In this document: piece after piece, positions 24,145-36,722 of the stretch | How positions within the stretch are numbered: the first letter of the stretch is position 1 | Layout of the letters: each line of letters begins with the position of its first letter | The notes under the pieces: generated by a model | Seen by the model: the letters and a program-made list of their open reading frames with translations, nothing else | What the model was told of the DNA's origin: nothing | Databases searched by the model: none | Assembly: GCF_021155765.1 (NCBI RefSeq) | Contig: NC_060106.1 | Location: 12,302,031 to 12,366,030 of the forward strand | Direction of reading: 5' to 3' | From: Diprion similis | Taxonomy: Eukaryota > Arthropoda > Insecta > Hymenoptera > Diprionidae | DNA: 64,000 bases | Position numbers and translations under genes: made by a program

Positions 24145-26112
24145 GTACCACGTAACTACCGGCAATAACATTTTTCCAACAACATTGATCGGTTTTATTT
24201 TTGAACAAAAAACTGTTCGGTGGTTTTTGATTGATTCCTTTTTCATCTTTCATTACGTATCCGGGCGTTACATCAAATTGTAACGTTGGTGACGGTTGTA
24301 CCTGCGACTCGTTTAGGCAGGCCACTCGATATACTCAACTGCAAATGCGGTTGTAAATTCGGCTGTCTTACGCGAAAAATTAGGTTTATTTATATAGAAG
24401 TCAAATATGCCGTTACCTTCGAAGAGAAACAAAGTCTCGTGAACAAATTTGCTCTAATCAACTCGCAATAAATTAGCCGAATGTGACTTGTATTTCGGTA
24501 TTTTTCTTTCCTCTGTATCACGTAGAACGAATAAATTAATCGACTGGAATAGGCCTTGATATCGTTACGGTTTTCACGTATAAATTATCTTGCAGTGTTC
24601 TACATACGAAATCAAACTCGGTGTCTGGTTACAATGTTAGATTGAGAAAGATTCTCGAATGGTAAAATGATTCTTTTCAGAAACATCGGCAAATTATCAG
24701 CCTGGACGGCGGCGATCGATGGCTGTCGAAGAGGATACCGAATGACATGCAAATTATGGAAAGCACTCAGTCAACTCCGAGATTGAGGCAACCCTCGGTG
24801 TTTCTTAATCGTCAAGAGATCGATCCTCGTCGAGAGACGTAGGAATCGAAATTTCGAGGGACTGTGACAACCGCACGGTTTCAACTGATGTCAATTTATC
24901 GCTAATCCTACAGTCGTTCGTCACGCCGTGTATACCTACGTTATTTTGTACGTGTACCCGAAAACGCTCCGATGCTTCATGACGAGAAATCGATACCTAC
25001 AGTACCAAATACGGACATGCAAATGTTCCCAAGTCAATATTGTACTGGGTTTACCCGCGGGTAAAAGGTCCACGGTGCTGGAGTAAATCACTCTGAATAC
25101 CTAAATCCGCAATATCGCTAATATTGCAAACCCGAATCCCTTCGTTTATGAGGGACCGTCGAATCCTGCTAATCCTTAAACCCTCGCGTCCGGAAAAAAT
25201 CACGTGAACTAATTTGGGATTTCACTTTTATTTAATATCCAGTAATGCAATCTGAGCTTACTTGGAATGGTTTATTCGTTTGAACATATGAATTTCGAAG
25301 CTTCCCGATAACAAGTTGTTATCTCATACATAATACCTATATTGAATACGAAAAACAAACTTATACGACGATTAATTTTGTCATCTTGTTGTTTTTCCAT
25401 GCTGCGAATACTTCAAGGCGATTTCAGACGTTTCTCGTTCAGTGTAAATTCCACATGCCAAGATCGTAAACAAGGTCTGTATAGAGATAAATTTAATCGA
25501 TCATACGCCTTCGCTAGAAAAATATCTCTTCTGTGCAGGTGTGAACCGGTATTTTAACAATAAAACACGTCTCCGTCATCGCACAGCATTATTCTCGATA
25601 TTCGAAAGTTATTTTTTCCCTGAAATCATTAAAAGAGACCATTATAAAGTGTAGCGGAAATATAAATAGACCTTATCGCCCGATCCCCCTCGTGCTTTAT
25701 AGGTACACACACACACTGAGTTTACACTCATCTAATCTCGAGATCGGTCTACCTTGATTATCAATTTTTTCCAATTTATTATCACGAAATTTTTATCTGT
25801 TTACACATAAACTTGCAACATCGAGGTAGACAGCAGGGCGGATAGACAGCCGGTCTCAGACAGTCCGGCAGACAGAGTGAAGCAGGTACACTGTAAAGCG
25901 GGTAATTGAATGCAGAAGCACATGCGATTTCATCACGCTTCCAGGTTGAAATTCAACCATGGACAAGCAAGGTGTCCACAGCTGGGGTTGAGGAATCGTC
26001 GAAAGTAAAAAAAAATTCAACAAAGGTGACCGTCCCAAAAACGTGTTACTTACAAATTTTCCCAAACTTATGCAGGTGGAGTAGTAAAAGTGCCACGTAA
26101 ACGTGTTATATA

Positions 26113-26457
26113 CAGGGCGGTCGTTTTAATGTTTACATTTCGCGACATTACAACACTGGTTCCGGTATAAAAGTTTTCAAATTACCGAAATAAGCATTCT
26201 TTTTTATCGTTTATAACGCTAATTTCAACTATATTCCTAAGAAGAGAGTTTGCTAAAATTCTTCATTTTATGTAGGGCAGTATGCATGTTCCGAAAAAAT
26301 TTTAGTTCCTCCGTGAATGTGTTCGAAAAACTTTTTACCTTCACTTTAGATACCTTCATAATTTGGAAATTTGTAGAAATAATTTTCGATCAGATTTCGA
26401 TATCTAGTAAGAACATGAAAATAAAGACAAGCCAACAATTTATAATGGAACACCCTG
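26113..26457. mobile_element. MITE-like element with CAGGG...CCCTG ends
   Basis: The 345-bp segment begins CAGGGCGGTC, ends GGAACACCCTG and is flanked by TA on both sides. The terminal inverted repeat is short and imperfect (about 12 of the first 16 positions). The interior is AT-rich and noncoding. The ends are similar in form to those of the element in USO1 intron 3, so both may belong to one broad TA-inserting family. Confidence 0.5.
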
Positions 26458-27334
26458 TAGATACGAGCAGCGTAGGTATATAACACATTAAATATTCACG
26501 TCTAAAGCTATGCAGATGTCATATAGTTATTGTAAAGCGCGGCAGGTATATATCGGATGGAATGTAGTAGGATAGGCAGGTACAGTGCAGGCTGGCTGTA
26601 AACCGAAGCGCCGCTGTAACAGGGTTCGCATAAATTATTCATTCAAATTCACTTTTAATTTCGCGTTTCCGCCAGTCGAGGTTGCGTTACGTGCTGCGGT
26701 GCAAATTGCGAGCTCTGGTGTTTTGATAGAGAGCTGAGACATTTTCGCAAAACGGTGAAATTTTCGCAGCACTGGATTATTGCATCGACAATAATATAGT
26801 TGAGTTATAAAAGTTGTGCGAGACTATTTCGTTTCATACTTCCAGTCGGTCATGTGCGATAAAGAGACTTTGGTAAATAAGAATAATCGATTCAATTCTA
26901 ATAGTTCGGAGAAACAAGAATGGAAAGAGATACCTTACAAAAGGTTGATTGATACGTTTGTAAGAAAACACTTGGCACAATGAACAAGAGACAAATGACT
27001 CTTGCTTCCAATTGACAGTGCAATAAGCGATGAATAGAATTCAACAACCTTCGAGCAAAGTTGATCGAAACGGTTAGAATCTACGATCGTCGATCTTTAC
27101 GAGCTTCTAAAAGATTCCAAGATACAACGAATTGCTCTACTCTCACAAGTCAATGCCTTTTTAATCCAATAACAAAGCTGATGTTATTTACGATATTGAT
27201 TGTAAAGGTACGGCAACGAATGCTGGGACTATTACGTTGTCTGTCTTAGAAAAAACGTACGTTGTAAGTACGATTGATTTACCTCAGTTTCCAGTATTTG
27301 GTCCTTATATATGCAGCAGTTATTGCCTTCCACT

Positions 27335-27621
27335 TTACTGTTTACCCTTCTTCTTCCCCTGAGATTTTTCACCTTGCTGAGGGACGATAACGCACTCCGT
27401 ATTCAATCTGAAACATAAAATTATAAAAGTGCTATAATAAAGTGATTAATTAACTGATCACGTTTACATCGTACGTTTGTGATTCAATAACGGTCCTATT
27501 TGTATACGATGATATTGCACGGAATTGAAAGTTGCCCGTAATACTAGCGAGGCCACTTACGCTATAAAAATATCGTTATACCTCCGATGAAATAATACGG
27601 TTCGATTGAGAGCGTCCCGTA
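27335..27621 (-). CDS. possible last two exons of an unrecognised gene
   Basis: On the minus strand, an exon at 27621-27561 (acceptor GTTCACAG, donor GC|GTAAGT) would join an exon at 27407-27335 (acceptor TATGTTTCAG, stop TAA) across a 153-bp intron. The phases agree and give a 43-residue C-terminus ending VPQQGEKSQGKKKGKQ, a lysine-rich tail. The exon junction falls within YNDIFIALNTECVIV. I found no upstream exon and know no matching family. The first exon also reads differently in another frame. It may instead be a spliced noncoding RNA, or chance. Confidence 0.22.
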
Positions 27622-29350
27622 CTGTGAACCTATTTTACAGTCCAATAGTGTAAGTCGTATAGCACCCTAATTAAAAGTGTTTAGTGATGTAAAAAATTGT
27701 CTCGCGATCAAGCTCCTTACGAAGTTTGGGTGCTGTCAGCTGTCAAATTCACGTCACGTAACCTTCACAGAAGTTGGTCGAATTGGAAAAAATTTGGTAG
27801 AAAAAACCGACCATTGTACGAACTGTCAGTATTGTGTTTTATAGATATGTAAGTCTGATATTGAATTTGAGAGAAAATGTGTGGAGATATAGGTTGTGTA
27901 TGTATTTTCCTACAGTTCGTCGAACGCGGTTGTGCAATTTACATGAAATTTTTATAGCTGGTCTTTCTCCAACGATGTGATGTTTTTCTTTTTCTTTCCT
28001 TTATTTATATCTTCTGAATTCGTTACAACTTGACATGGAAGCGTGGGTGTGAGAACAGTTTGAAATTTTATACTTGCATACAACTCTAAAACTGAATGAA
28101 GCTCGAGCTTTACGGAATTCAACTTGTCGTTCAAAGAAATACTGAATATTTCAGTTAACCCCGAGTGCAAATGGGACGTTTTTTATTCCTCGACGATGTT
28201 TGCCGAGCCGCTACCCACTTTATCGTAAAATGCATCTTAATTGTTTCATGCGTCATGTATTCTTGACCGTGAAACCATAGCGGAGTAAAAGCTCCTCGTT
28301 TTCCTCGTTGTTATTCAAGATGTGAGAAGTTCTTTTTATATTCATAGGCAGGATAATGTGCAATAGTAATCGTGTTGCAGGTGCGTTTTTTTTTCAAGTA
28401 ATGGCTCCTATTCCCCGGTTTAATTATCATCGTATATAAAAAACATTCAAATCTGAATATAATATACTTACATACACGTTTCTAATTGCACCCTACTTTC
28501 CGGTTTTATTTTAAATTAGCATTGCTGATGATAAGCCTTACATTGATTTCACGGCCTACATACAAGCGATGTCTTGTAAGCCGTTGCGCTGCACGTACAC
28601 CACCTAGAGCTGAATCACCAAAAATACTTGCTAACAATAAGCCAGGAAGTGGGACTTGTGAAACGACGAAATATTTCACAACATATATTTCCGGGCAACG
28701 TATCAGCGCTAAGGTGTTCGCGTGTACGTTGTACATGAAATGTGTGTCCGTGCGTGTGTCTTAAGTGCTCGCAAGACGTCAAAATATAAATTATCACGAC
28801 CCTTTTGAGGCGGTTTTATTTTCAATTTTTCTACGTCCTGGCGTTAACCAAGCGCGTTTTCTCAACAAGAAATTTAAGATTTGCACCTCGTTCGACATCA
28901 CATTTCGATTCACCACTCAAACATTTCTCGCTGTCGCGATCACCTAGGAATAATTATAACACCCGGAGTAGAGGAGGTATTCACTCATAAATCGGGGGAC
29001 ATGCGATTGCAATAATTTCACGTGATTTTAACTGATTTCAACCGATTTTAAAGCGATTGCTTTCCAAATTGGTTAGCGATTTGTGCAAGTGAATATCCCC
29101 TCGATAATACCTGTATGGCTATAATAAAGTACGATACGTATGGAAAGCTAAAGCAAATTGACGTCAGTCTGCATCGGCGAGTACGCCAATGGCGTCAGAA
29201 AACATATCAGATCGTCGAAAGTTGATTCCGCTAGAAGGCTTGATCGCTGGTCGTTGACTTGTTGTTAGTTATCACGGAGGGGGTATCCCACCGGCACATC
29301 GTCGCTTCGCGTACATACACAGTCACTATATATGTACGCGCGTGTGTATA

Positions 29351-29388
29351 CGTGTGTGAGTGTGTGTGTGTGTATATATATATATATG
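29351..29388. repeat. compound (GT)n(TA)n microsatellite
   Basis: A GT array passes directly into a TA array. Confidence 0.9.
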
Positions 29389-31450
29389 TAGATACGTTTA
29401 ATAGAATAGTCAAAAATTTCTACCTTCGAGATCGCGGCCCCATTCTGGGAATATAGACCGCTGTTCCTCATTTCAAATTCAATTCAAATGCAGATTTGAG
29501 TCTGTGGAACTTGGATTTCAGGCATAATACGGAAAGCGCTTATCTTATAGGTGCGATGAACTCTCGCCGGATGTGAATTTATACACACTTCAGTCGACAG
29601 AGCGAGGTGGAATCAGAATCGAGTTGACGCGTTGACTCGATCATCCAAACACGTGGGTGTACTTCGAGTTTCAGTAACAATCACGGTTTTTATATGTATG
29701 TGTATATGTGCCTTAAGCCGTATAGGTAGGTATACATGTGGATTCACTTTTCCTTCACGTGACAAAAGATCCTTGACATTTTGTATTTAATTTTGGAATG
29801 ATTAGCTAATGTTCACGGATATGGCGGGCAAATTTTTATTGCGATAATTTATTTAAACGACGAGACTTGCAGGGTCCTTGGTAAAAAAACTGTCCTTCGA
29901 CGTTGCGGTTACTTCTATTTGGGAATGATTCGAAATCCGGGCAACGACCCGCGAACGGTGACTCAATAAACAGTCAACGAACCGATATCGGGTGATATCT
30001 CACGTGGAAAAAATTAGCACAGAGTTGAGATTAGCAAATCAAAAAAGGGCTCTAGTTTCTTTTTTTTTTCTTCAGTTATATCGTCGCTACGCGACGCGAT
30101 AGAGCAGAAGGGATATTACAGTCTCGCTTATGTAGTATAAACGGAGATTAATCGCTGAACGGCATCGCGAAAGGATATTTATTCATTCGCGAAATTTGAA
30201 TGAGCCTTGAATGGACAATTAATTTCCACTTGTTTACGACATATTTTGCAGATACGGGTATCACCATCGAGATAGCAAAATTCCCACCATCTCACAGTCA
30301 CCTGCGTACCTGAGTGATGGGGCGCTATTCACCGTCGCGATACTTACCATACCTAATACAATAGGTATGTTATCTCACAGCCCCATATTTCGCATGGTTA
30401 TAACTGGTAAACAGTCAAAAGGAGGAGGATGACGGAAGGAGAAAACAAACAGAATAATACAAAATAGTTGATTCTACACACCGTCTTGATACTCGCGGTT
30501 ATGCGTAAGGCTCTTCGCACTACAGTATTTCACGCAGCTCACTGAAAAGGCCAAACTTCCTATATACGAGGCTCCGCTATACAAGGTGTGATGAAAAAGG
30601 TGACTTTCAATAAATTAATTGACTTTTTGGGATGAAGATCCGTTGATTCTCTCGAAAAATAACTAAATTGCAAATTTCGTTAAACAAGTGAAATAAATAT
30701 TGTCTAACACAGTCTCGATCAACGTTGAGAAGAATTCTCATCAAGAACAGCGAAATGACCATATACATCCAACTTTTTAAACTTTCCAAACTTTTCGGTC
30801 GCATCATACCAGCTGTAGTTCGATGTGTAGTCCCATTCCCTCCGTACTTCGACTCGTGCTAATTTCAACGAGATAACTGCAGAGCTTGTGTCTAGAGTGA
30901 TAGGAGGTTTCCTTGCGGACACCGTGTATAGAGGCGGCCGAACCGGCTTCTAGACAATCTCTACATCCATGCGTATAAATCGTAGAGCCATACCCAGAAC
31001 ACGCCACTGGGAGGCAGATCTCACACCGACAACAAACACGTCCGGGGGTTGCGAAGAGGCTGTGCATTTATTTATGGATATACACATAGGTATACCAACA
31101 ATACTCGTATATATCTAGGTATACGGTACAGGTGGACCCGGTGTTGCGGGTGCCCTCGACTCTGCTCCACTCCCTTGTACCTGAACCCGTGGATGGATCT
31201 CCCTTCCTCGCCATCAGTGGCTACACACGTACAAATGGCCACGGTGTTTACGAGTCTGATTCGGGCTGGCTGTCTGGGGTCCCAGAAACGGGACGGCGAG
31301 GGTGCAGCGGCACGAGGTTGATTGGGTGTATGGGAAAGAGCGAGCGAGTGAGGTAAGGAACGAAGGGACACGAGGTATGATTTAAGTCAGAGATAGCGGA
31401 GGCAGGCGACTAATAGGGAGTGAGAGAAAGAGAGACGGAGATACAAGGAT

Positions 31451-31452
<2 letters not shown>

Positions 31453-31481
<29 letters not shown>
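31453..31481. repeat. (GA)n microsatellite
   Basis: About 14 uninterrupted GA units within a wider purine-rich stretch (31340-31490). Confidence 0.9.
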
Positions 31482-33599
31482 CAATGATGACGTTCATTTA
31501 TTGGATTTACCGGAGAAAAAGAAACGGTCCATGAGTAGGACAGCATATGCATTAAGCACGGGAGACTCTCGAGTAAACCGGTTCAAGGAGTTCAACGCGA
31601 CTCGAGTTTCGTTCGACGAGCTGGATCACCGCCCGCTCGGTGATCCTCGGTGGTTCGCGGAATGGGCCAATCCTCCGATGCGAGAGCCTGGCGAGCGACC
31701 AATGGGGTATCGGCCATTACGGAAAACTAGTTTACCCGAGAAAGATCTTGGCACGGAGAACCGGTCGGTAGTCGGTTATTAGATAATTTATCTGACAGGT
31801 TTGAACTCTGCAGCGCACGTACAGGCTGCACACACATGCTGGGTACCTGCCTGCACACGATTCACGTTTCGAGAGTACTTATATATGTATACGAGGGGTG
31901 TTCAAACTTGTGGAGTTTGACACAATAAGAGTCGCGAGGTTGATTAATACCTCGTGTTTTGTTATACGGGGTAGGTATACACTGCTGGCTTTTACCGATG
32001 CCGTTCGCGCGCTTCAGCCTCGGAGATGAAAAGATATCGCATAAATCTTGAACGATTTTGGAAGACCGAGAGTGATAGGGGGAAGGAGAAGTGGGCGGAC
32101 AGGCTCTGTGCCTTCAAACGGGAGCTCTCTGTCCTCGGAGTCCCACTTTTACACGGCAGCATCTCGGAAGCAGAGCTGGAGGAAGAAGGAAAAAGAGGAA
32201 AAGAAAAAAACAATTTTGTTTTAAAACAACGAGCACCACTCATCCCCAAGCTTCCAATCAAATCTTACAGACCTGCAGGAACGAGCGGAGTGAATATTAT
32301 GGCGAGAAGATTTTCCTTTATACGAAGAGAAAATCGTCAGTGTGGTTACGCGTTGTAATCGACGTTAAGCGGTTTCCTGAAAATAACGGTGAACCACCAC
32401 CGTCTTTTCCTTTTTTCCTCGCTCCCTTTTTCTCCTTTTTTTATATCCCTCGAGTAGTATACCCTACACGAAGATAGATATACCTATATTTATATACTTT
32501 GGTCTTTTCTTTCTATAGATGAAACGTTGAACTTGCCAGAAACGTCGTGGAGCAGAAATAGAATCTTGCCAACACCCAGCGTACGCAATTTGCATTGGGT
32601 GTATACGTAACCACTGAATAGACGAATTGGAGAAAAAACGTCAACGTCGTCGATATTTAATCCGATGCCGAAGCAAGTTGAATTATTCGTCATAGAGTTA
32701 TGGAGTTTTTCGTTCACTCACTGGAGCTGCTGCAGTAATTGTGCAGAACTTTGCGCTAGGAGAAAAGTTTTCAACCAAACTTTCAATAAATATTGATAAA
32801 ACTGAAACATAATGGCGTATAAAATGGTCGCCGCAAATTTATATAGAGTTCAGATTTTTCATCAAGATTTTCTAATGCATACTGAATCACGTGTCCGCGT
32901 GGAAGATGAATCATATAGTGATTTAAGGGGGCATCTTGCTTGAAAACAGTGCGAAGCTTTTTGCATCTTCGTTGGTTCAGAGCTACGTTCAAGCTTCTCG
33001 TATCAAGGGATACTCGCAGTTTGAAACTTACGAATCGGACTGTACGCTGGCAACTTTGTCGCTCGTTTACTTGATTTATATTTCAGATAACAATTATTTT
33101 CACTCGTTACCAACTCCGGGTGAAATTAATTACACTGCTGCCGATTCGATGAAGGGGATTATGCGATACTCGATTCTCGCGCGTTAACCTCACTCGAATG
33201 TTTGAAAAGAAAATGAAACGGGGTAAGAAACACAAAGATCTTATCACATTAATATATACTTATGATAATTCGTAAAGGAGTCGCGCTTGTGTTGTACATT
33301 ATATGTATGCCTATCGCCTCCTGATGAGGAGGTTCCTTCGCCATGACCTTGGTCAAGTTTGATCGGAAAAAATTCGTCTCTTGAGGTTTTGTGCGTAACA
33401 CAATCCGCACTCCGTCCAGCTACATATATATATCGGTTATTTCATGTCTCCGAGCGGTGACCAATTTCAAGAATTTTTTTCTTCCAATTTTTTTGCTGCT
33501 CGCCATGACGTGTAGTGAAAAGAAGAACATTAGAAACCTCCTATCCTTCTGCCTCTCCGCCACTCTGACCCTTCAGCCTCTGGCTCGGTCTTGTCTTCG

Positions 33600-34100
33600 G
33601 TAAAACCAGTTATTAGCCGGTCTCTTTCTCTCTATCGCTCCCTCTCTCTCTTGCCCTCCGTCTCTCCTTGTTCAAGACGCCCACGTGCACGGACAGCCAT
33701 AACAGGTTTGGATCACAACAACTTCGTCCTGTTCCGTCCCGTCCCATCCCATCTCGTCCCAGCCCATTTTGTGGCGGTGTTGGCGATGGTACTGCAAGCA
33801 GTACTACGCCAGCCCAGAGCCAGCGGACCCCTTCTCCTTTTACCTTTTCGTCAGTTTCTTTTCCTCCTCTTCCTCTTCCTCTTCCTCCTCCTCCTCCTCC
33901 TCCTCCTCCTCCTCCTCTTCTCCTTCTTCTCTCAGCTTTTTATTCTTGTTCTTCGTTTTTACCCTCTTCTTACTCTCCGTCCACTTCATCTTCTTCATGC
34001 TCTTATTCCTTTTTCCTGTTCCACCTCTCGTTTGACTCTGTATTCACTCTTGGTATTCCTCCTTTTTTTCCATCCTCCCTCTCTCCCGCGGATCTGTCCG
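33600..34100. repeat. 500-bp polypyrimidine tract with (CTC)n core
   Basis: The plus strand is overwhelmingly C and T here, with a CTC/CTT array at 33861-33919. All plus-strand frames stay open simply because stop codons need purines, so the predicted Ser/Leu/Phe/Pro-rich peptides are not genes. Confidence 0.8.
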
Positions 34101-34725
34101 ATGTATATTCCGATCCTAGATCCGATTATTTTGATGAAAATCTGGATCTCTTTTTGCCAGTTTTTTTTTATTTGCTTCGCGGTGATGTAAGCGTTGATGT
34201 GCTCTACAGCAAGTCTTCATTTTTACGTAACTTGGCATCACTTGACGTAACTGTCGATCGCTATACGTGAAAAAACAACTTTTCACCATCCCGAACTACA
34301 GAAATAGCCACAGCTAATTCTTTTCGGCAAATTTTAGTCAATGACTAATCTACCAGACTCGAGTCACCTCCTTTCTTTTTCCTTCTTCATGATCAGGATC
34401 TGAAAGCACGTATAATGATTTTTTGACGTCCTGCACCGCACGCTGACGAATGTATAAAAGAACGATGAGTCATTCGCTTCGACCGTGACATTTCCTACGA
34501 TCGACGATATCCGCTGGTTCCCCGCAAAATTATTCTCCGATTAAAACCGCGACTTCGTACGTTAATAGTTTTCCTTAATAATTTTTTCCCTACTTCCTTA
34601 ATTACCGCGTTCTCACATCCGGCGAGATTTCGATTCGCCTTGATCGCGAAACACTTGCTTGACCCGTATATTCCACACATAGGTACATCCCCGTACAGAT
34701 CGACATAAACGTATCGCGATAAGGT

Positions 34726-35184
34726 CTACACACGTAAAGCGTATACTTTGTCAGCTAATGCGATTAAACACAAAGCTGAGAAAAGATACATGGGGATGGT
34801 AAAGGTTGTCACGGAAGCTGAACCAGTAAATATCATCTCTTGATCTCGGCGGCCGCGGCGTGAAGGGGAACTGGCTGTTGCCAAACCGGTACTCACATCG
34901 AAATCTTGATGCGACGGTGAACAGAACAGATATCTTATACACTCTCCCTCCGTGTTGTAACTTATAATAATACCCTGGCATGGAGTATTCACGGTGTGCC
35001 TTGTAGAGACACTCGTGCAGGGTTCACGAAGGCAGAGGTTTGAGGTCAGCATCACACGTGCGCCGTTATAAGCTCGACTCGCTTTAGAACGAAAGTAGTT
35101 GGAATTGAAGCCTAAGCTCGTATCTCCACTCTCGTCTCGTCCAGGTTGCAGGCTGGTAGGTTCAGGTTCGATCACCGCACGCAT
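34726..35184 (-). CDS. orphan ORF, 152 codons, C-terminal hydrophobic segment
   Basis: An ATG frame of normal composition, unlike the surrounding low-complexity frames. It starts MRAVIEPEPTSLQPGRDESG, has five Cys in the middle and ends with a hydrophobic segment (IPMYLFSALCLIALA) followed by a short polar tail. The tail resembles a single membrane anchor. I recognise no family and see no signal peptide or splice evidence. About one frame of this length is expected by chance in a window of this size and base composition, so coding status is open. Confidence 0.18.
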   Translation of the reverse strand: MRAVIEPEPTSLQPGRDESGDTSLGFNSNYFRSKASRAYNGARVMLTSNLCLREPCTSVSTRHTVNTPCQGIIISYNTEGECIRYLFCSPSHQDFDVSTGLATASSPSRRGRRDQEMIFTGSASVTTFTIPMYLFSALCLIALADKVYALRV

Positions 35185-35470
35185 CGAACTCGGTACGATT
35201 CCGACCCGCCTCTCCTCAGCTCGGCTTCCACACTCTCGCCAATTACGATTCGTATCTGTGTTTTCGTTCGCCTGGATATGCTTCTTTACTGCTGCTGCTG
35301 CTGGTGCAGAGAGAAGTTATCTCGAGGCTGTTACACGTGTTCCATATACCTAAACACCATACAGTGAACCTATAATTGAGCCTTGCTCTGAACAAAGATG
35401 AAATTGCCTGTACTAATTTAGACTCAACACGGTGCGGTTCGGTTCGGTTCGGTTTGGTTCGTCCGCCTTC

Positions 35471-35472
<2 letters not shown>

Positions 35473-35501
<29 letters not shown>
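35473..35501. repeat. poly-T run
   Basis: About 29 consecutive T. It is preceded at 35436-35461 by a short GGTTC pentamer array. The reverse complement could be the poly-A tail of an old retroposed sequence, but no body is recognisable. Confidence 0.85.
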
Positions 35502-36702
35502 CTTTTTTACCCATGCAAGACCTAGAACGGAATTGAACTCGTTGTTTTTGAACGACACGAGTAATAGCCGATACTTTGTTGCATGTCGGGGATCCGGTGG
35601 TTAATGTTAATTATTTACTCGACGTCCAGATCTGTGTACCAGGTTTGGGTCCAGCCTCGTTCTCCCGGCCTCTGGCCTCCAGCCTTCGGCCCACGGGTCT
35701 GATTGTGAGGGCTCACGATCTACGGGCGGACCGAGAAGATGTTGAAGGGGTCCAGAGGGAGAGGGGGGGAAGGGGGATCCAGTGTGGAAGGGGGCCAATG
35801 CCCGGTAGCTACGGGGCAGCTGCTTTTTTCACTTCTTTTTATTCTCCGTCGTTTCTTCTCTTATCCTTTCTTCTTCTTCTTCTTTGCTTTTTTTCAACTT
35901 GTCCCTCTTTTCTTTCTCTCTTTTTCCTCGTGTTCCTTTCTTGGCCGTTCTTCTTCTTCCTTTTATTTTTTTATTGGGCCCGACTCGGAGGACCGCAACA
36001 CAGATCCGAGATAAGAGGCGGAGCCGGATCGCTCGTGCTGCACCCAAGATCGTTTCTACAGACTATACGAGAGGCCTCAGCGACTCCTTGCAGGCAATGC
36101 CCATTCGGGATCTTTACGGGATTTATACTATTTTATTGTGATCCTGTTATTATTCAGTGGAGAATTTTCAGCCACGTCTTACCTTTACGACGACGGAGAA
36201 AGTCTCGCTCTTTACGGTGTTCGATTTTCGAGCTAGTCTCACTGACCGGGAAAGCGTTGTCTGTCCTAGTACTATCCTTTACAATTATTTTTTACTCTTT
36301 GTTCTCTCAAATACAGTGGAAATACATTAATACACAGACCCCGTGCAACAGTCTGCCGTTGCATTAGCGAACGACAAGTTTCAGCTCCGTAAGCACGAAC
36401 CGTATCGACTTGATCCGCAAAAAAATGGGATGTAAAAAGTTTACGCGGTGAAAAGGAAAATTTTTAAATTAAATTTTAAACGCGAGACTACCTTTTTTTT
36501 TTTTATCAATTTTTCTTTTTTTATTGCGTGGCAAAGGAGAGTGCCCGCAAAACGTGAGGCTTGGCGCACGTGTCGTTTGGCAATATGCGGCATTGACTCG
36601 ATGGAAGAGTGATGGCTGAGAAAACAAAGCTTGAAAAAGAAATATGAATTCACCGTTGGTCAGGTGGCTGTATTAATTTACAATGCTAATTGTAAATATA
36701 GA

Positions 36703-36722
36703 ATTATATATATATATATATA
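36703..36722. repeat. (AT)n microsatellite
   Basis: About ten AT units. Confidence 0.9.

Larger units (their letters stand above)
14202..27334. other. gene-poor region downstream of the DDIT4-like gene
   Basis: No protein or RNA gene is recognised in these 13 kb. Open frames are short and of chance length. The content is microsatellites, small palindromes, one MITE-like element (26113-26457) and dispersed remnants. One stretch, 24681-24841, follows a good acceptor (ATTCTTTTCAG) and stays open in one frame, but has no recognised similarity and no paired exon. Confidence 0.5.

Noticed and set aside
24681..24841. Open frame after a strong acceptor, reading KHRQIISLDGGDRWLSK
   Set aside because: No partner exon, no conserved motif and no nearby polyadenylation signal. 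The length is within chance.
26447..26470. ACCCTGTAGAT, identical to the start of miR-10
   Set aside because: The match stops after 11 bases and there is no complementary arm. The sequence is the terminus of the MITE-like element at 26113-26457.
31501..31782. 93-codon frame after the (GA)n array, reading MSRTAYALSTGDSRVNRF from its first ATG
   Set aside because: Composition is reasonable but it is short (83 codons from ATG), with no recognised family or splice context. GC-rich local sequence lengthens frames.
33591..34270. Two overlapping plus-strand ORFs of about 200 codons
   Set aside because: The tract is almost pure C/T. Stop codons are avoided by composition alone, several frames are open together, and the peptides are low-complexity Ser/Leu/Phe/Pro.
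35576..36367. 263-codon plus-strand ORF
   Set aside because: Much of it crosses a T-rich tract giving Leu/Phe/Ser runs. It has a non-ATG or weak start, no domain and no splice support.
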